This document shows positions 49,936 through 58,809 of a DNA stretch of 64,000 nt, piece by piece. The stretch is taken from NCBI GenBank assembly GCA_046330415.1, contig JAXLSW010000017.1:70272-134271 (forward strand), in the 5' to 3' direction. Below the pieces are notes generated by a model that saw nothing but the letters and a program-made list of their open reading frames with translations, was not told the origin of the DNA and made no database searches. Source of the DNA: RHKX01 sp046330415 (GTDB taxonomy: Bacteria > Actinomycetota > Thermoleophilia > Solirubrobacterales > 70-9). The stretch's first letter is position 1. Every line of letters starts with the position of its first letter. A program made the translations under genes and the position numbers.

Positions 49936-50829
49936 ATGGAGTGCGCACGGATGAAGGCGAAGTTGGGATGGATGGCGACGATCGTGGCCGCATTGGGCCT
50001 GGTGATGGCGCTCGCCGTCACGGCCGTGCCCGCATCCGCCCAGGACGCGCTGATCTGCCGCAAGCGTGACAAGCAGGGCGACAAGTCAGGCGGGGTCACC
50101 CGCCTGAAGGGCAAGAAGGGGCAGAACTACAACGCCGGGGACGGCAACGACACCCTCTACGGGACGCCGGGAGACGACATCCTCAACGGCGGCCGCGGCA
50201 ACGACAAGGTCTACGGGATGGGCGGCAACGACGTCGTCTGCGGCGGCCTCGACAACGACAAGCTCGAGGGCGGGGAGGGCAACGACCAGGTCTACGGTGA
50301 GGAGCAGAACGACCTGCTCATCGGCGGCCCCGGCAACGACTACATGAACGGCCAGGCCCAGCGCGACCGGATCCTCGGCTACGGGGAGGAGGGTGGCCAG
50401 TACGTCGCCGACGGCAACGATTTCATCGAGGGCTCCTTCGACCGGGACGTGATCACCGTCGGCGGCTTCGACATCGCCTACGGCGGCGCCGACAACGACA
50501 CGATCTACTCCAAGGACGTCGCCGAGGGCGTCGGCGCGGAGCGACTCGACGGCGGGCTCAACAACGACGTGATCTACGGGTCCTCCTTCGACGACAAGCT
50601 GCTCTGGGGGGATGCCGGCGACGACATCCTGCGCGGCGGCGGCGGTGCCGACACGCTTCGCGGCGGCAACAACGACGACAGCCTGTTCGGCGACGACGGC
50701 GCCGACGAGCTCTTCGGCGAGCTCGGCAAGGACTCCCTATCGGGGGGCAACGACTCCGATGTGTGCGATGGTGGAGAGCAGGAAGACCGCTACGACGACA
50801 CCTGCGAACGGAGAGTGGACGACAAGTGA
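49936..50829 (+). CDS. Secreted RTX calcium-binding repeat protein (copy 1)
   Basis: From ATG 49936 (an alternative is ATG 49951) the 297-residue protein has a signal peptide (WMATIVAALGLVMALAVTAV, cleavage near ASA-QDA). A short head follows, ICRKRDKQGDKSGGVTRLKG, then about 240 residues of RTX nonapeptide repeats: NAGDGNDTLYGTPGDDILNG, GRGNDKVYGMGGNDVVCGGL, and so on. Two cysteines sit near the repeat start and at the end (DTCERR). RTX repeats fold into a calcium-bound beta roll. No type I secretion signal is seen, so Sec export is implied. The stop overlaps the start of copy 2 (GTGA), and the two share head and repeat plan, so they are tandem duplicates. Confidence 0.85.
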   Translation: MECARMKAKLGWMATIVAALGLVMALAVTAVPASAQDALICRKRDKQGDKSGGVTRLKGKKGQNYNAGDGNDTLYGTPGDDILNGGRGNDKVYGMGGNDVVCGGLDNDKLEGGEGNDQVYGEEQNDLLIGGPGNDYMNGQAQRDRILGYGEEGGQYVADGNDFIEGSFDRDVITVGGFDIAYGGADNDTIYSKDVAEGVGAERLDGGLNNDVIYGSSFDDKLLWGDAGDDILRGGGGADTLRGGNNDDSLFGDDGADELFGELGKDSLSGGNDSDVCDGGEQEDRYDDTCERRVDDK

Positions 50830-51666
50830 AGACCCGTGTGACGTGGACGACCGCGCTTGTCGGCGCAATTGCCCTCACCCTCATCGCAGCCCCGGCTGAT
50901 GCCGCGGTCAGGTTCGTGCCGGTCGATGCGGCGATCTGCAAGAAGCGCAACTCGCAGGGCACGGGCAAGAGCGAGGTCACCCACCTCCCGAACAACAAGA
51001 AGAACAAGTACAACGGCGGCGACGGCAACGACAAGATCTACGGCGGCAAGAAGGACGACATCCTCAACGGCGGCCGCGGCAACGACATCGTCTTCGGCGG
51101 CGGCGGCAACGACGTCGTCTGCGGCGGGGTGGGCAACGACAAGGTCTACGGCGACGAAGGCAACGATCGCGTCTTCGGTGAGGAGGACAACGACTTCCTC
51201 GACGGCGGCGTCGGCAACGACAAGCTCAACGGCCAGGCCGGCATCGACAAGCTGATCGGATACGGCAAGTCGAAGGGCGCGTTCGTCGACAACGGCGTCG
51301 ACCTGCTCGACGGAAGCTTCGAGGCCGACGTCCTGATCGCGGGCGGAGCCGACACCCTGATCGGCGGCTCCGAGAACGACGTCCTCTCGTCGAAGACGCC
51401 CGACATCGGCGTCGAGAAGATGGATCAGCGGATCGGCAACGACTTCCTCGATCACCGGCTCGGAGGCCGACGACAAGCTGCTCTACGGCGACATCGGCGA
51501 CGACACGATCCGCGGCGGCGATGGCGACGACAACCTCGACGGCGGCGGCGCCGACGACAACCTCTCCGGCGGCGGCGGCACCGATGTCTGCGACGGCGGC
51601 GACGGCAAAGACAGCGCCGACGACTCCTGCGAGCGGACCCAGAACATCCCGCGCATCCTGTTCTGA
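50826..51666 (+). CDS. Secreted RTX calcium-binding repeat protein (copy 2), frameshifted near the end
   Basis: The GTG at 50826 overlaps the stop of copy 1. The product has a signal peptide (TTALVGAIALTLIAAPADAA), then ICKKRNSQGTGKSEVTHLPN, which parallels the head of copy 1, and RTX repeats (YNGGDGNDKIYGGKKDDILN and following). At about 51455 the frame is lost: the open frame continues as an Arg-rich shadow to 51746. The correct repeats continue in another frame (EADDKLLYGDIGDDTIRGGD to DSCERTQNIPRILF, stop at 51666). The end DSCER matches DTCER of copy 1. A single indel, real or in the consensus, is the simplest explanation. Confidence 0.78.
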
Positions 51667-51926
51667 TCCTCGAGCACCCTGACACGCTTCCGAGGGCTTG
51701 CGCGCTAACGGCTAGATGCTTGATTCCACGAACTCAGGCGACGTAGTCGACCAGGGCCCGGCTCGGACGCCCGAGCCTGTGGTCGAGCGAGATGCAGGCA
51801 GCGAGGGGCAAGAAAGACGAGCGCCGATCCGTGCGCCGAGGGCAGCGGCGCCCTGTTCCAAGGGCTCGGCGACGCCAGCGGTGCTGGAGCCCTGACCAGC
51901 GCATCGTCAGCCCATCGTCAGGAGCA
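51667..51926. other. Intergenic region, nothing recognised
   Basis: About 260 bases follow the RTX genes. Open frames on the minus strand here have no family resemblance or ribosome site. The hairpin array begins at 51927. Confidence 0.35.
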
Positions 51927-52115
51927 GGGTGACTTAGACCAGCATGCTGGTCTCCGTCACCCCTGGTGGAGCGCTGGTGCGCCACCCACGGGACGTGGGG
52001 TGATTCAGTCCCGCATGCTGGGGTCTCCCCGTCACCCCTGGCCGCAGCGAAGTCACCCACGGGACGGGGGTGATTCAGACCAGATCTCGGTTCCGTCACC
52101 CTGGCGGAGCGCTGG
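51927..52115. repeat. Three tandem hairpin repeats (REP/BIME-like), period 70-71 bases
   Basis: Units start at 51927, 51998 and 52068, each opening with GGGTGA(C/T)T. The first is a near-perfect double hairpin: GGGTGAC...GTCACCC as outer arms and GACCAGCATGCTGGTC (51937-51952) as a perfect 16-base inner palindrome. The second keeps GCATGCTGG and the outer arms. The third has GACCAG and GTCACC but a degenerate centre. CACCCACGGGACG follows units 1 and 2. There is no equal-length spacer pattern, so it is not CRISPR. It is not in a recognised gene. Confidence 0.7.
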
Positions 52116-52168
52116 AGCCCGCGGGAGGTTCCGATGGCAGGGAACCCGTGGAATCACTCATCTGGGGG

Positions 52169-53486
52169 TTAGGGAAAGGGGCCTCGCCGCGGGAGGCGCG
52201 TTCCGCCGCCTCCTCCATGTCGCGGCGGAAGTCCGGGTGGCAGATCTTGCGCCAGCGCGAGGCCGCGTTGGTGGACGGTCTTGCCCTCGAGCTCGGCCGC
52301 GCCGTACTCGGTGACGATCACGTCGACCTGCAGGCGCGGGGTGGTGATCACGGCGCCGCGGTCGAAGTAGGACGATCTCGTGGAGCGCAGGCGGCCGCCG
52401 ATCTCGACCGTCGCGGAAGTAGAGCAGGGAGCGGTCCTCCAGCTCGAGCCCGGAGCCCGCGGCGAAGTCCTCAGGGCTGCCGATCCCGGAGAACTGACGA
52501 GCGTTGATGGTGTCGGCGACGACCGGGTCGGCGTACGTCGACGCCGAGGGCGCCGTTGATGAGGACGATCTTGCGGGTTGCGATCACCTCGGGGGAGCTG
52601 ACGACCTCGACCGGCAGGAAGGCGACCTCCTCGTTGCCGTCGGTCGTAGGCGTAGAGGTCCTCGGAGCCAAACGCGAACGTCGTCACCGAGAGCCCGTCG
52701 AAGACTCCCTTGCGGTTGCTGACGGCACCCGACTCGTGCAGGCGCATGAGCCCGTCGGTGAACATCTCGGAGTGGATGCCGAGGTCGTCGGCTTCACTCG
52801 GCGAGGATCGTCGCGGATCACGGAGGGATCGCGCCGATGCCGGTCTGCACGGTGCAGCCGGACTCGATGAACGAGGCCGCGTGCTCGGCGATGCGGCGGT
52901 CCGTTCAGTTTCCGGCTCGATCGCCGGCATCGCGAGCGGTCGCGCGTCGGTCTCGATCACGACGTCGGCCTGATCGACGTTGATCCGATGCGGGTACTCG
53001 GGCGGTAGCCCGGCGGTCCGCGGATATCCGCTGGAGGCCGAGGACGAGCAGGCGGTCGGGATCCTCGCCCGGCGCGCAGTAGCTCCCGGATCGAGCCGCC
53101 CGCGTGCAGCGACAGCGAGCACCAGCCGTCGGCGTCGGGAGCCGAGGTGACGGTGCACATGACCCGCGGACGCTCGCGTTCGTAAAGCGGGGCGAAGCGG
53201 CGGAAGTCGGCGGGGGCGAAGCCGATGTTGCCGCCGGCGTCGCGGATCGCGCGTTCGAAGGGTCCGAAGAAGCCCGGACAGCATGTGCACGCCCTCGCGG
53301 GTGAACAACTCGGTGCCGACCGCCAGGAGCGCTCCGTAGACGTGGAGCTCCTCCCAGTCGTCGCGGCGCTCGCCGAGGGCGTAGAGGAAGTCCGGCGGCT
53401 GCCCGGGTCCCAGCGGCAGGCCGATCGCGTCGGTGGGCCGCACGAGGGCGGCGCGTGGCCTCCGCCGCGTCCAGCTTCGCGGTCAT
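52169..53486 (-). pseudogene. Acetyl-CoA hydrolase / 4-hydroxybutyrate CoA-transferase family, many frameshifts
   Basis: Fragments in three frames belong to one CoA-transferase. From ATG 53486, MTAKLDAAEA leads into PTDAIGLPLGPGQPPDFLYA and DWEELHVYGALLAVGTELFT, then GGNIGFAPADFRRFAPLYER, MCTVTSAPDADGWCSLSLHA and EDPDRLLVLGLQRIS. The 3' end reads RGAVITTPRLQVDVIVTEYG and AAELEGKTVHQRGLALAQ, the usual closing region of this family. At least eight frame changes occur in 1.3 kb. The enzyme would have moved CoA between acids or hydrolysed acetyl-CoA. No complete product can be read. Similar clusters of indels occur elsewhere in this window. Confidence 0.75.
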
Positions 53487-53549
53487 GGCCGCAGCCGGCC
53501 CCGCCCGGCCGGGCGGGGCGCCGTGGTTGGGCCGGGCGGCGTCGCCCCC

Positions 53550-54753
53550 TCAGCGGGGCATCGCGGCGCGGAGTCCGAGCACCCGCTGCACCGAGGCCTC
53601 GAAGTCGGCCTGGTCGAGCTCCCCCTCGCCAAGCGCCTCGGCCAGGACCCCGCCCGTCCCTGCGGGCGGTGCGCCAATCCCCGTAGAGGAGCACGTCGGA
53701 GCCTGCCGCCGCGGCGCGCAACGCGACCTGCTTGCGGCTGCCGGAGGAGAGCACCGCCTGCGCGTCGAGGCTGTCGGTGACGCTGACTCCCTCAAAGCCC
53801 AGCCGGCCGCGCAGCTCCCGCGTGGCGACGGCCCGGCTCAGTGCCGCCGGCTCGCCGCCGAACGCCGTGTAGCGGGCGACGCTCAGCATCACGAGCTCGC
53901 CTCCGTCGTCGATGAACGCGCGGAACGGCGCCTCGTCGACGCGCCGCAGCTTCGAGCGGGAGACGTCGATCTCCTGCGGGGCGAAGTCGGTGTTGACATC
54001 AGCCGCGCCGAAGCCCGGGAAGTGCTTCGCGGTGGCCGCGACACCCTCGTTGCGGAGTCCCGCCGCGAACCCGTTCACCGCGGTTTCGATCACCGTCGTG
54101 GGCCGGCCGCCGAAGCTCCTGCCCTCCTGGGAGATCGCCGAGCCGGGGCGGCCGACGTCGAGCACCGGGGCGAGGTCGACGTTGACGCCGACCTTGCGCA
54201 GGAGACGACCCGTGGCGCGGCCCTGTCTGGCCGCGAACCGCGTGCCCCGCTCTCCCATCTCGGCGCCGGACGCCGACGGCGGGCCGTCGATGCGCTCGAC
54301 CGCGCCCCCCTCCTGGTCCGTCATCACGGCGAGGGGCGCGTCGAGGCCCTGCGGCCGCGGGATCGACTGCAGATCCGCGACGGCGTGGCGAAGCGCGCCC
54401 TTTCCGGCGACGTTGTCGGCGAAGATCACGACCCCGGCGATCCTTCCCTCGCGAACGAGCTTCCGCAGGCCCTTCGGCGCCTCCGTCCCCTCGAAGCCGG
54501 CGACGAGCCGCTGGCCGGCGAGCTGGGCATCGCTGAGCCCGCCGGGCAGCGGCTTCAGCGTGAAGGGGGCCGACTCCTTCTCGGCCGGCGGATCGGTGGC
54601 CGGGCTGTCATCTCCGACGAGCGCCCCGGTGGCGAAGGCGGCGGCGGCGAGCAGCGCGGCGACGATCACGGCCGCGCGGCGGCGGCGCCGGCGGATCCGG
54701 GTCCTGCGAGCGCTCTCGCGCCGGCGTCGCGGGTGGCGATCATCGGCCGCCAC
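53550..54753 (-). CDS. Glycoside hydrolase family 3 (beta-N-acetylhexosaminidase-like), membrane-anchored
   Basis: A GTG at 54753 opens a protein with a basic N-terminus, a membrane segment (AAVIVAALLAAAAFATGALV) and an extracytoplasmic GH3 domain. Motifs are LAGQRLVAGFEG, AVMTDQEGGAVERIDGPPSA, then VNVDLAPVLDVGRPGSA, and the family signature VAATAKHFPGFGAADVNTDF with Lys-His. GVSVTDSLDAQAV carries the probable catalytic Asp. This resembles NagZ-type hexosaminidases involved in cell-wall recycling. The last about 35 residues (GGVLAEALGEGELDQADFEA) are in another frame, so one indel lies near 53660. Upstream, the same frame runs without a stop from the methyltransferase gene. Confidence 0.78.
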
Positions 54754-55992
54754 GAGTCGCGACCGCGGAGCCGACCTCGAGGTGCAGCTGCCGTCGCGGC
54801 TTCGGCGCCCGGCGGGGGCGCTGCTCCATCTCGGCTTGGCGAACAGCATCTGCACGTCCCGGATCCTGGGGTTTCGGCGAAGCCGGCCCCCGCTGAAGGC
54901 GAGGTAGAAGCTCCACGTCCGGCGGAAGCGTTCGTCGTAGCCGAGCTCCTCGAGCCTCTCCGTCGCCTTCTCGAACCTCTCGCGCCATGCCTGCAGGGTC
55001 AGCACGTAGCTGGCTGAGATGTCCTCGAGGCCGATCGTCCGCAGGTCGGTCCTCTTGGCGATGCTGCGCTGGATCGAGGAGACCGAGGGCAGGCAGCCTC
55101 CCGGGAAGATCACCTGGTTGGCGAAGCTCTTGGTCCGCTTCTCGGTCTCGTAGGCCGAGTCGTCGATCACGATCGCCTGCAGGAAGAAGAGGCCGTCGGG
55201 TTCGAGCAGGCGCGAGCAGTGGCGGAAGTAGGTGTCGAACCACTCCCAGCCGACGGCCTCGATCATCTCCAGCGAGACGACCTTGTCGAAGGTCCCCGTC
55301 AGGTCGCGGTAGTCGGAGTCGAGCACGGTGACGAGATCCTCGAGGCCGGCGGCGCGTACCCGCGCCAGCGCGTACTGCTGCTGCTCCCGCGAGATCGTCG
55401 TCGTCGTCACCCGGCAGCCGCGACTGGAGGCCGCGTGGACGGCGAGCCCGCCCCAGCCGGTTCCGATCTCGAGCAGGTGGTCGCCGGGGCCGAGCTCGAG
55501 CGCGTCGCAGATCCGCTCGAGGCGACGGCGCTGCGCCTGCTCGAGCGTGTCCGTGGGGCTCTCGTAGTAGGCGGACGAGTACATCATCGTCTCGTGGTCG
55601 AGGAAGAGCTCGAACATCTCGTTGCCGAGGTCGTAGTGGCGGGAGATGTTGCTGCGGGCGCCCGAGCGCGTGTTCAGCATGCCGATGGTGTTGAGCCGCT
55701 GGAACGGCAGCAGGAAGGGAGCGAAGAAGCGGCGCACCGGGTCCGCCTTGCGGATGTCGCGGGCGACGATCCTCAGGAACGCGGGCAGGTCGTCGGTCTC
55801 CCAACCGCGGACGGCGTAGGACTCGCCGAGCGCGATGCTCTTCGAGCGGCAGAGCTTCGCGTAGATGCCGGGGTCGTTGGCGACCACGCGCGCGCGCAGG
55901 TGGGGCGGGGCCGAGGGCGGCCCGAAGGCGAGCGTCTCGCCGCCGGGCCAGCGCTCCTCGAGCTCGATGCAGCCGGCGGAGATCCGCCGCAT
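54754..55992 (-). CDS. Cyclopropane-fatty-acyl-phospholipid-synthase-like methyltransferase
   Basis: About 400 residues show the CFA synthase pattern: helical N-terminal part (LPAFLRIVARDIRKADPVRR), RSNISRHYDLGNEMFELFLD and MMYSSAYYESPTDTLEQAQR. The SAM site is HLLEIGTGWGGLAVHAAS, followed by SREQQQYALARVRAAGLEDL, FDKVVSLEMIEAVGWEWFD and QVIFPGGCLPSVSSI. It methylates double bonds of membrane phospholipid acyl chains using SAM. In this frame there is no stop before the GH3 gene. A stop at 54740 lies in the adjacent frame (the tail EMEQRPRRAPKPRRQLHLEV). This fits a one-base indel near the true end. It lies downstream of DUF1365 and FAD genes, a known CFA-associated arrangement. Confidence 0.87.
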
Positions 55993-56020
55993 GATCGCGT
56001 GGACGATTCGGCGCCAGGGT

Positions 56021-56896
56021 TCACGCGCGCCCTCCTTGCGGGTGCCTGTCCGGGTTTCGGTCCGGGTGACTGAAGTAGGGCGCTCCCTTGAGCTTCAGCT
56101 TCGCGGCGTTGAGGTAGATGCGAGCGATCGTGGCGATCGTCATCGGTGGATATCGAAGCAGGAGGCGGCTCATGTATCTAGGGCTGATCTCGCGGCGGGC
56201 GAGCGCGATCGACGCCTCGAAGACGATCGCCCCGGCCTCGCGGTTGCGGATCGAGACGCCGAGTCGCTCACCGGGCGCGCTCGCGCTCCACTCGTAGGTC
56301 TGCTCCATCGGCATGAACGGCGAGACGTGAAGGCGCTTGTCGAAGTCGCCGCGGAGGCCGCCGCCGGCGTCGTCCGCGGTGAGGACGTAGGGGCGGCTCT
56401 CCCCCCAGGGTGTGTTCGTGACGTCGGCGATCATCGCCTCAATGCCGCTGCCGGGCTCTGCCCCGTAGAGGTAGTAGAAGGCGACCGGGTTCATGCCGAC
56501 GCCCCAGTAGCGCGGGTTGGCCAGCATCAGCACGGGGCCCGCGGGACGGGAGCCGGCGCGCTCGGCGACGAGGTCGCGGGCGGCGTCTGCGAGTGGCACC
56601 CGCGGATCTCCGAGGTAATCGGAGCGGCGGACTCGCGCCGGAGCCCGCCGCCGCGCCGACCAGAGTGGGACTTGGTCGAGCAGCTCAGGGAGCTCGGCGA
56701 GGTCGAGCAGCGGCATGAAGACGCGGTAGCGGAAGGCGTGCTCCACCGGGGAGGTGCGGCGGTGCGACACCCAGCCCTCGTAGATCCCCGAGCGCGGAGC
56801 CGGGCTTCCCGGGTCGACGGTGCCCGTTGGGCTCGCGTCGGGAGAGAGAGTGTGGTCTGTGCCCGGGCGCGGCGGGGGAGCGAGCGCCGGGTTCAC
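56021..56896 (-). CDS. DUF1365 family protein (CFA-cluster associated)
   Basis: About 291 residues from GTG 56896, which overlaps the stop of the FAD gene (GTGA). Family blocks are YEGWVSHRRTSPVEHAFRYR and VFMPLLDLAELPELLDQVPL, then SDYLGDPRVPLADAARDLVA. VLMLANPRYWGVGMNPVAFY follows, with YLYGAEPGSGIEAMIADVTN, and later LHVSPFMPMEQTYEWSASAP. DUF1365 proteins occur next to an FAD oxidoreductase and a CFA-like methyltransferase in many bacteria, where they belong to modified-fatty-acid synthesis or protection. The biochemical role is unknown. The CFA gene begins about 30 bases downstream. Confidence 0.88.
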   Translation of the reverse strand: MNPALAPPPRPGTDHTLSPDASPTGTVDPGSPAPRSGIYEGWVSHRRTSPVEHAFRYRVFMPLLDLAELPELLDQVPLWSARRRAPARVRRSDYLGDPRVPLADAARDLVAERAGSRPAGPVLMLANPRYWGVGMNPVAFYYLYGAEPGSGIEAMIADVTNTPWGESRPYVLTADDAGGGLRGDFDKRLHVSPFMPMEQTYEWSASAPGERLGVSIRNREAGAIVFEASIALARREISPRYMSRLLLRYPPMTIATIARIYLNAAKLKLKGAPYFSHPDRNPDRHPQGGRA

Positions 56897-58239
56897 GTCG
56901 CCGCCACGAGCGATCGCGCCCCGATGTCGTTGCCGTGATGGATCAACCCGGGCCCGCGGCCGCCGAGCATCTCGGAGACGCGCAGCCCCGACCAGGCGCC
57001 GTCCTCGTGGAAGCCCCAGCGCCAGTAGGCGCCGCAGAAGTGGACGCGGTCGGCGCCGCTGATCTCGCGCCAGCGCTCCTGCGCGGCCATGCCCTCGACC
57101 GTGTAGACGGGGTGCGCGTAATCGATGACCCTGATGATCTTGGCGGGGTCGATCGCGTCGGACATGTTGAGCGTCACCAGGTAGCGGCGGTCGGTCTGCA
57201 GCGACTGCAGGCGGTTCATGTCGTACGTCAGCGTGGAGCGCCCGACTCCGTTCGCCGACCCGTTCAGGTGGAAGTTCCAGCTCGCCCAGGCGGCCCGGCG
57301 CCGCGGCATCACTCCGGTGTCGGTGTGCAGGACCGCCTCGTTGGGTTGGTAGGGGAAGCTCGAGAGGACCTCGCGCTCGAGCGGGGAGGCGTCGGCGAGC
57401 ATCCCCAGCGCCTGGTCGGCATGGCATGCGAGCACGACCTCGTCGAAGCGTTCGCCGCCGCCGCGATCGTGATCGGTGACGATCTCGACTCCGCCCTCCG
57501 GGCCGGGCACCCGCCGGACGCAGCGGACGGGTGTCCGCAGGCGGATGCGGTCGGCGAACGGGCGCGTCAGCGCCTTCACGTAAGTATGTGAGCCGCCGGT
57601 GATGCAGCGCCAGCGCGGGCGGTTGCGGAGTTGCAGCACCCCGTGGTTGTCGAAGAACGCGGCGAGGAACGTGGCCGGGAAGGTCCACATCTGCTCGGGA
57701 TCAGCCGACCAGACGGCGGAGGCCTGGGGAACGATCAGGCGCTCGACGAAGTAGTCGGAGTAGCCGCCCTCGTGGAGGAACTCCCGCAGCGACGGAGCCG
57801 ATGCCGGATCCCCCTCGACGAGCAGGCTCCGCGCCTCGCGGTTGAAGCGGACGAGGTCGGAGAGCATGCGGATGAACCGCGGGTCGGCGAGATGCGAGGG
57901 ACGGGCGAAGATCCCGCGCGCCCCGCGGGCCGCCCACTCGAAGCCGCCGCGCCCGTCGGAGACGCCGAAGCTCATGTTCGCTGGCTGCGTGGCGACGTCG
58001 AGCTCGCCGAGGATCCGCTCGAAGTTGGGGTAGTTGCGGTCGTTCATGACGATGAAGCCGGTGTCGATAGCGACGATGCGCCCGCCCGGCTCCTCGACCT
58101 CGATGGTGTTCGTGTGGCCGCCCGCGTAGGCGCCGGCCTCGAACACGGTCACCTCGTGCCCCGCCCGGCGCAGCTCCGCGGCGGCGACGAGGCCGGAGAC
58201 GCCGCCGCCGACGACGGCGATGTGGCGCCTGTCGCTCAC
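56893..58239 (-). CDS. FAD-dependent amine-oxidase-like oxidoreductase of the CFA/DUF1365 cluster
   Basis: The 448-residue protein starts with the FAD motif IAVVGGGVSGLVAAAELRRA and VFEAGAYAGGHTNTIEV. FIVMNDRNYPNFERILGELD and SFGVSDGRGGFEWAARG are characteristic of the FAD protein that accompanies DUF1365 and CFA synthase. Further landmarks are RLIVPQASAVWSADPEQMWT, ITGGSHTYVKALTRPF and the C-terminal FCGAYWRWGFHEDGAWSGLR. It probably acts on methylated acyl chains as a desaturase or oxidase, by analogy with the UfaD-type protein in furan-fatty-acid synthesis. That role is inference. Its ATG overlaps the SRPBCC gene stop (ATGA), and its own stop overlaps the DUF1365 start. Confidence 0.9.
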   Translation of the reverse strand: MSDRRHIAVVGGGVSGLVAAAELRRAGHEVTVFEAGAYAGGHTNTIEVEEPGGRIVAIDTGFIVMNDRNYPNFERILGELDVATQPANMSFGVSDGRGGFEWAARGARGIFARPSHLADPRFIRMLSDLVRFNREARSLLVEGDPASAPSLREFLHEGGYSDYFVERLIVPQASAVWSADPEQMWTFPATFLAAFFDNHGVLQLRNRPRWRCITGGSHTYVKALTRPFADRIRLRTPVRCVRRVPGPEGGVEIVTDHDRGGGERFDEVVLACHADQALGMLADASPLEREVLSSFPYQPNEAVLHTDTGVMPRRRAAWASWNFHLNGSANGVGRSTLTYDMNRLQSLQTDRRYLVTLNMSDAIDPAKIIRVIDYAHPVYTVEGMAAQERWREISGADRVHFCGAYWRWGFHEDGAWSGLRVSEMLGGRGPGLIHHGNDIGARSLVAAT

Positions 58240-58715
58240 TCGTTCAGTTCCGGAGCGGGACCCGGAGCGGGGAAGGGTGAGGGCTCGGCGAGTCGCTCGC
58301 GGAGGCCGTTGCGCGCCTTGTCGCCGATCCGGCGGAACAGCAGCCGCATCGGTATCTCCAGCAGCCGGGCGGCGCCCTTCATCTGCAGGTCGGCGTCGTA
58401 GGTGACGAGGGTCCCACCGCCGGGGCGGAGGTCGAAGGTCATCTCGTCGAGGGAGACGAGCGATGAGGTCTCCGATCGGAGCAGGATCCTCCTCGGGGCC
58501 TCGATCTCCATCGTCTCGTAGACCATGGTCGTCTCCCTGCCCATGAACTCGGAGACGACCTCGTAGCGGGCGCTGGGCCTCAGCGGCTCACCGCTGAGCA
58601 GGCGAGCCCGGGGGATGCCGGGATCCCAGTCGGAGACGTTGCTGAACTCGGCCAGGTAGACGAAAGCGTCCTCGCGGTTCCAGGAGGTCTCGACTGATGC
58701 GACGTAGCGGGCCAT
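58236..58715 (-). CDS. SRPBCC-family protein (polyketide cyclase/START-like)
   Basis: The 159-residue protein fits the helix-grip fold: MARYVASVETSWNREDAFVY, LAEFSNVSDWDPGIPRARLL, then strands SARYEVVSEFMGRETTMVYE and TMEIEAPRRILLRSETSSLV and FDLRPGGGTLVTYDADLQMK. The long C-terminal helix is LEIPMRLLFRRIGDKARNGL. Such proteins bind hydrophobic ligands such as lipids, polyketides or steroids. It is the first gene of the minus-strand lipid operon (its stop overlaps the FAD gene start by four bases), so lipid binding or transfer is plausible, though unproven. The start ATG 58715 has GGAGTTCC-like purines (GAACTCCCAAG) upstream. Confidence 0.85.
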   Translation of the reverse strand: MARYVASVETSWNREDAFVYLAEFSNVSDWDPGIPRARLLSGEPLRPSARYEVVSEFMGRETTMVYETMEIEAPRRILLRSETSSLVSLDEMTFDLRPGGGTLVTYDADLQMKGAARLLEIPMRLLFRRIGDKARNGLRERLAEPSPFPAPGPAPELNE

Positions 58716-58809
58716 CTTGGGAGTTCCTTTCGCGCTTCCGGCGCTTCCGGATCACCACCAACCTCGTCGACCTCGTCGCGCCCCGGGCGTGCGGGTTATC
58801 CTCGCGGCG

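Noticed and set aside
50100..51640. DNA tandem repeat array
   Set aside because: The periodicity comes from coding RTX nonapeptide repeats in two genes, not from a non-coding satellite.
51927..52115. CRISPR array
   Set aside because: Only three units of 70-71 bases, with no short constant repeats and variable spacers, and no cas gene nearby. The units are themselves hairpins.
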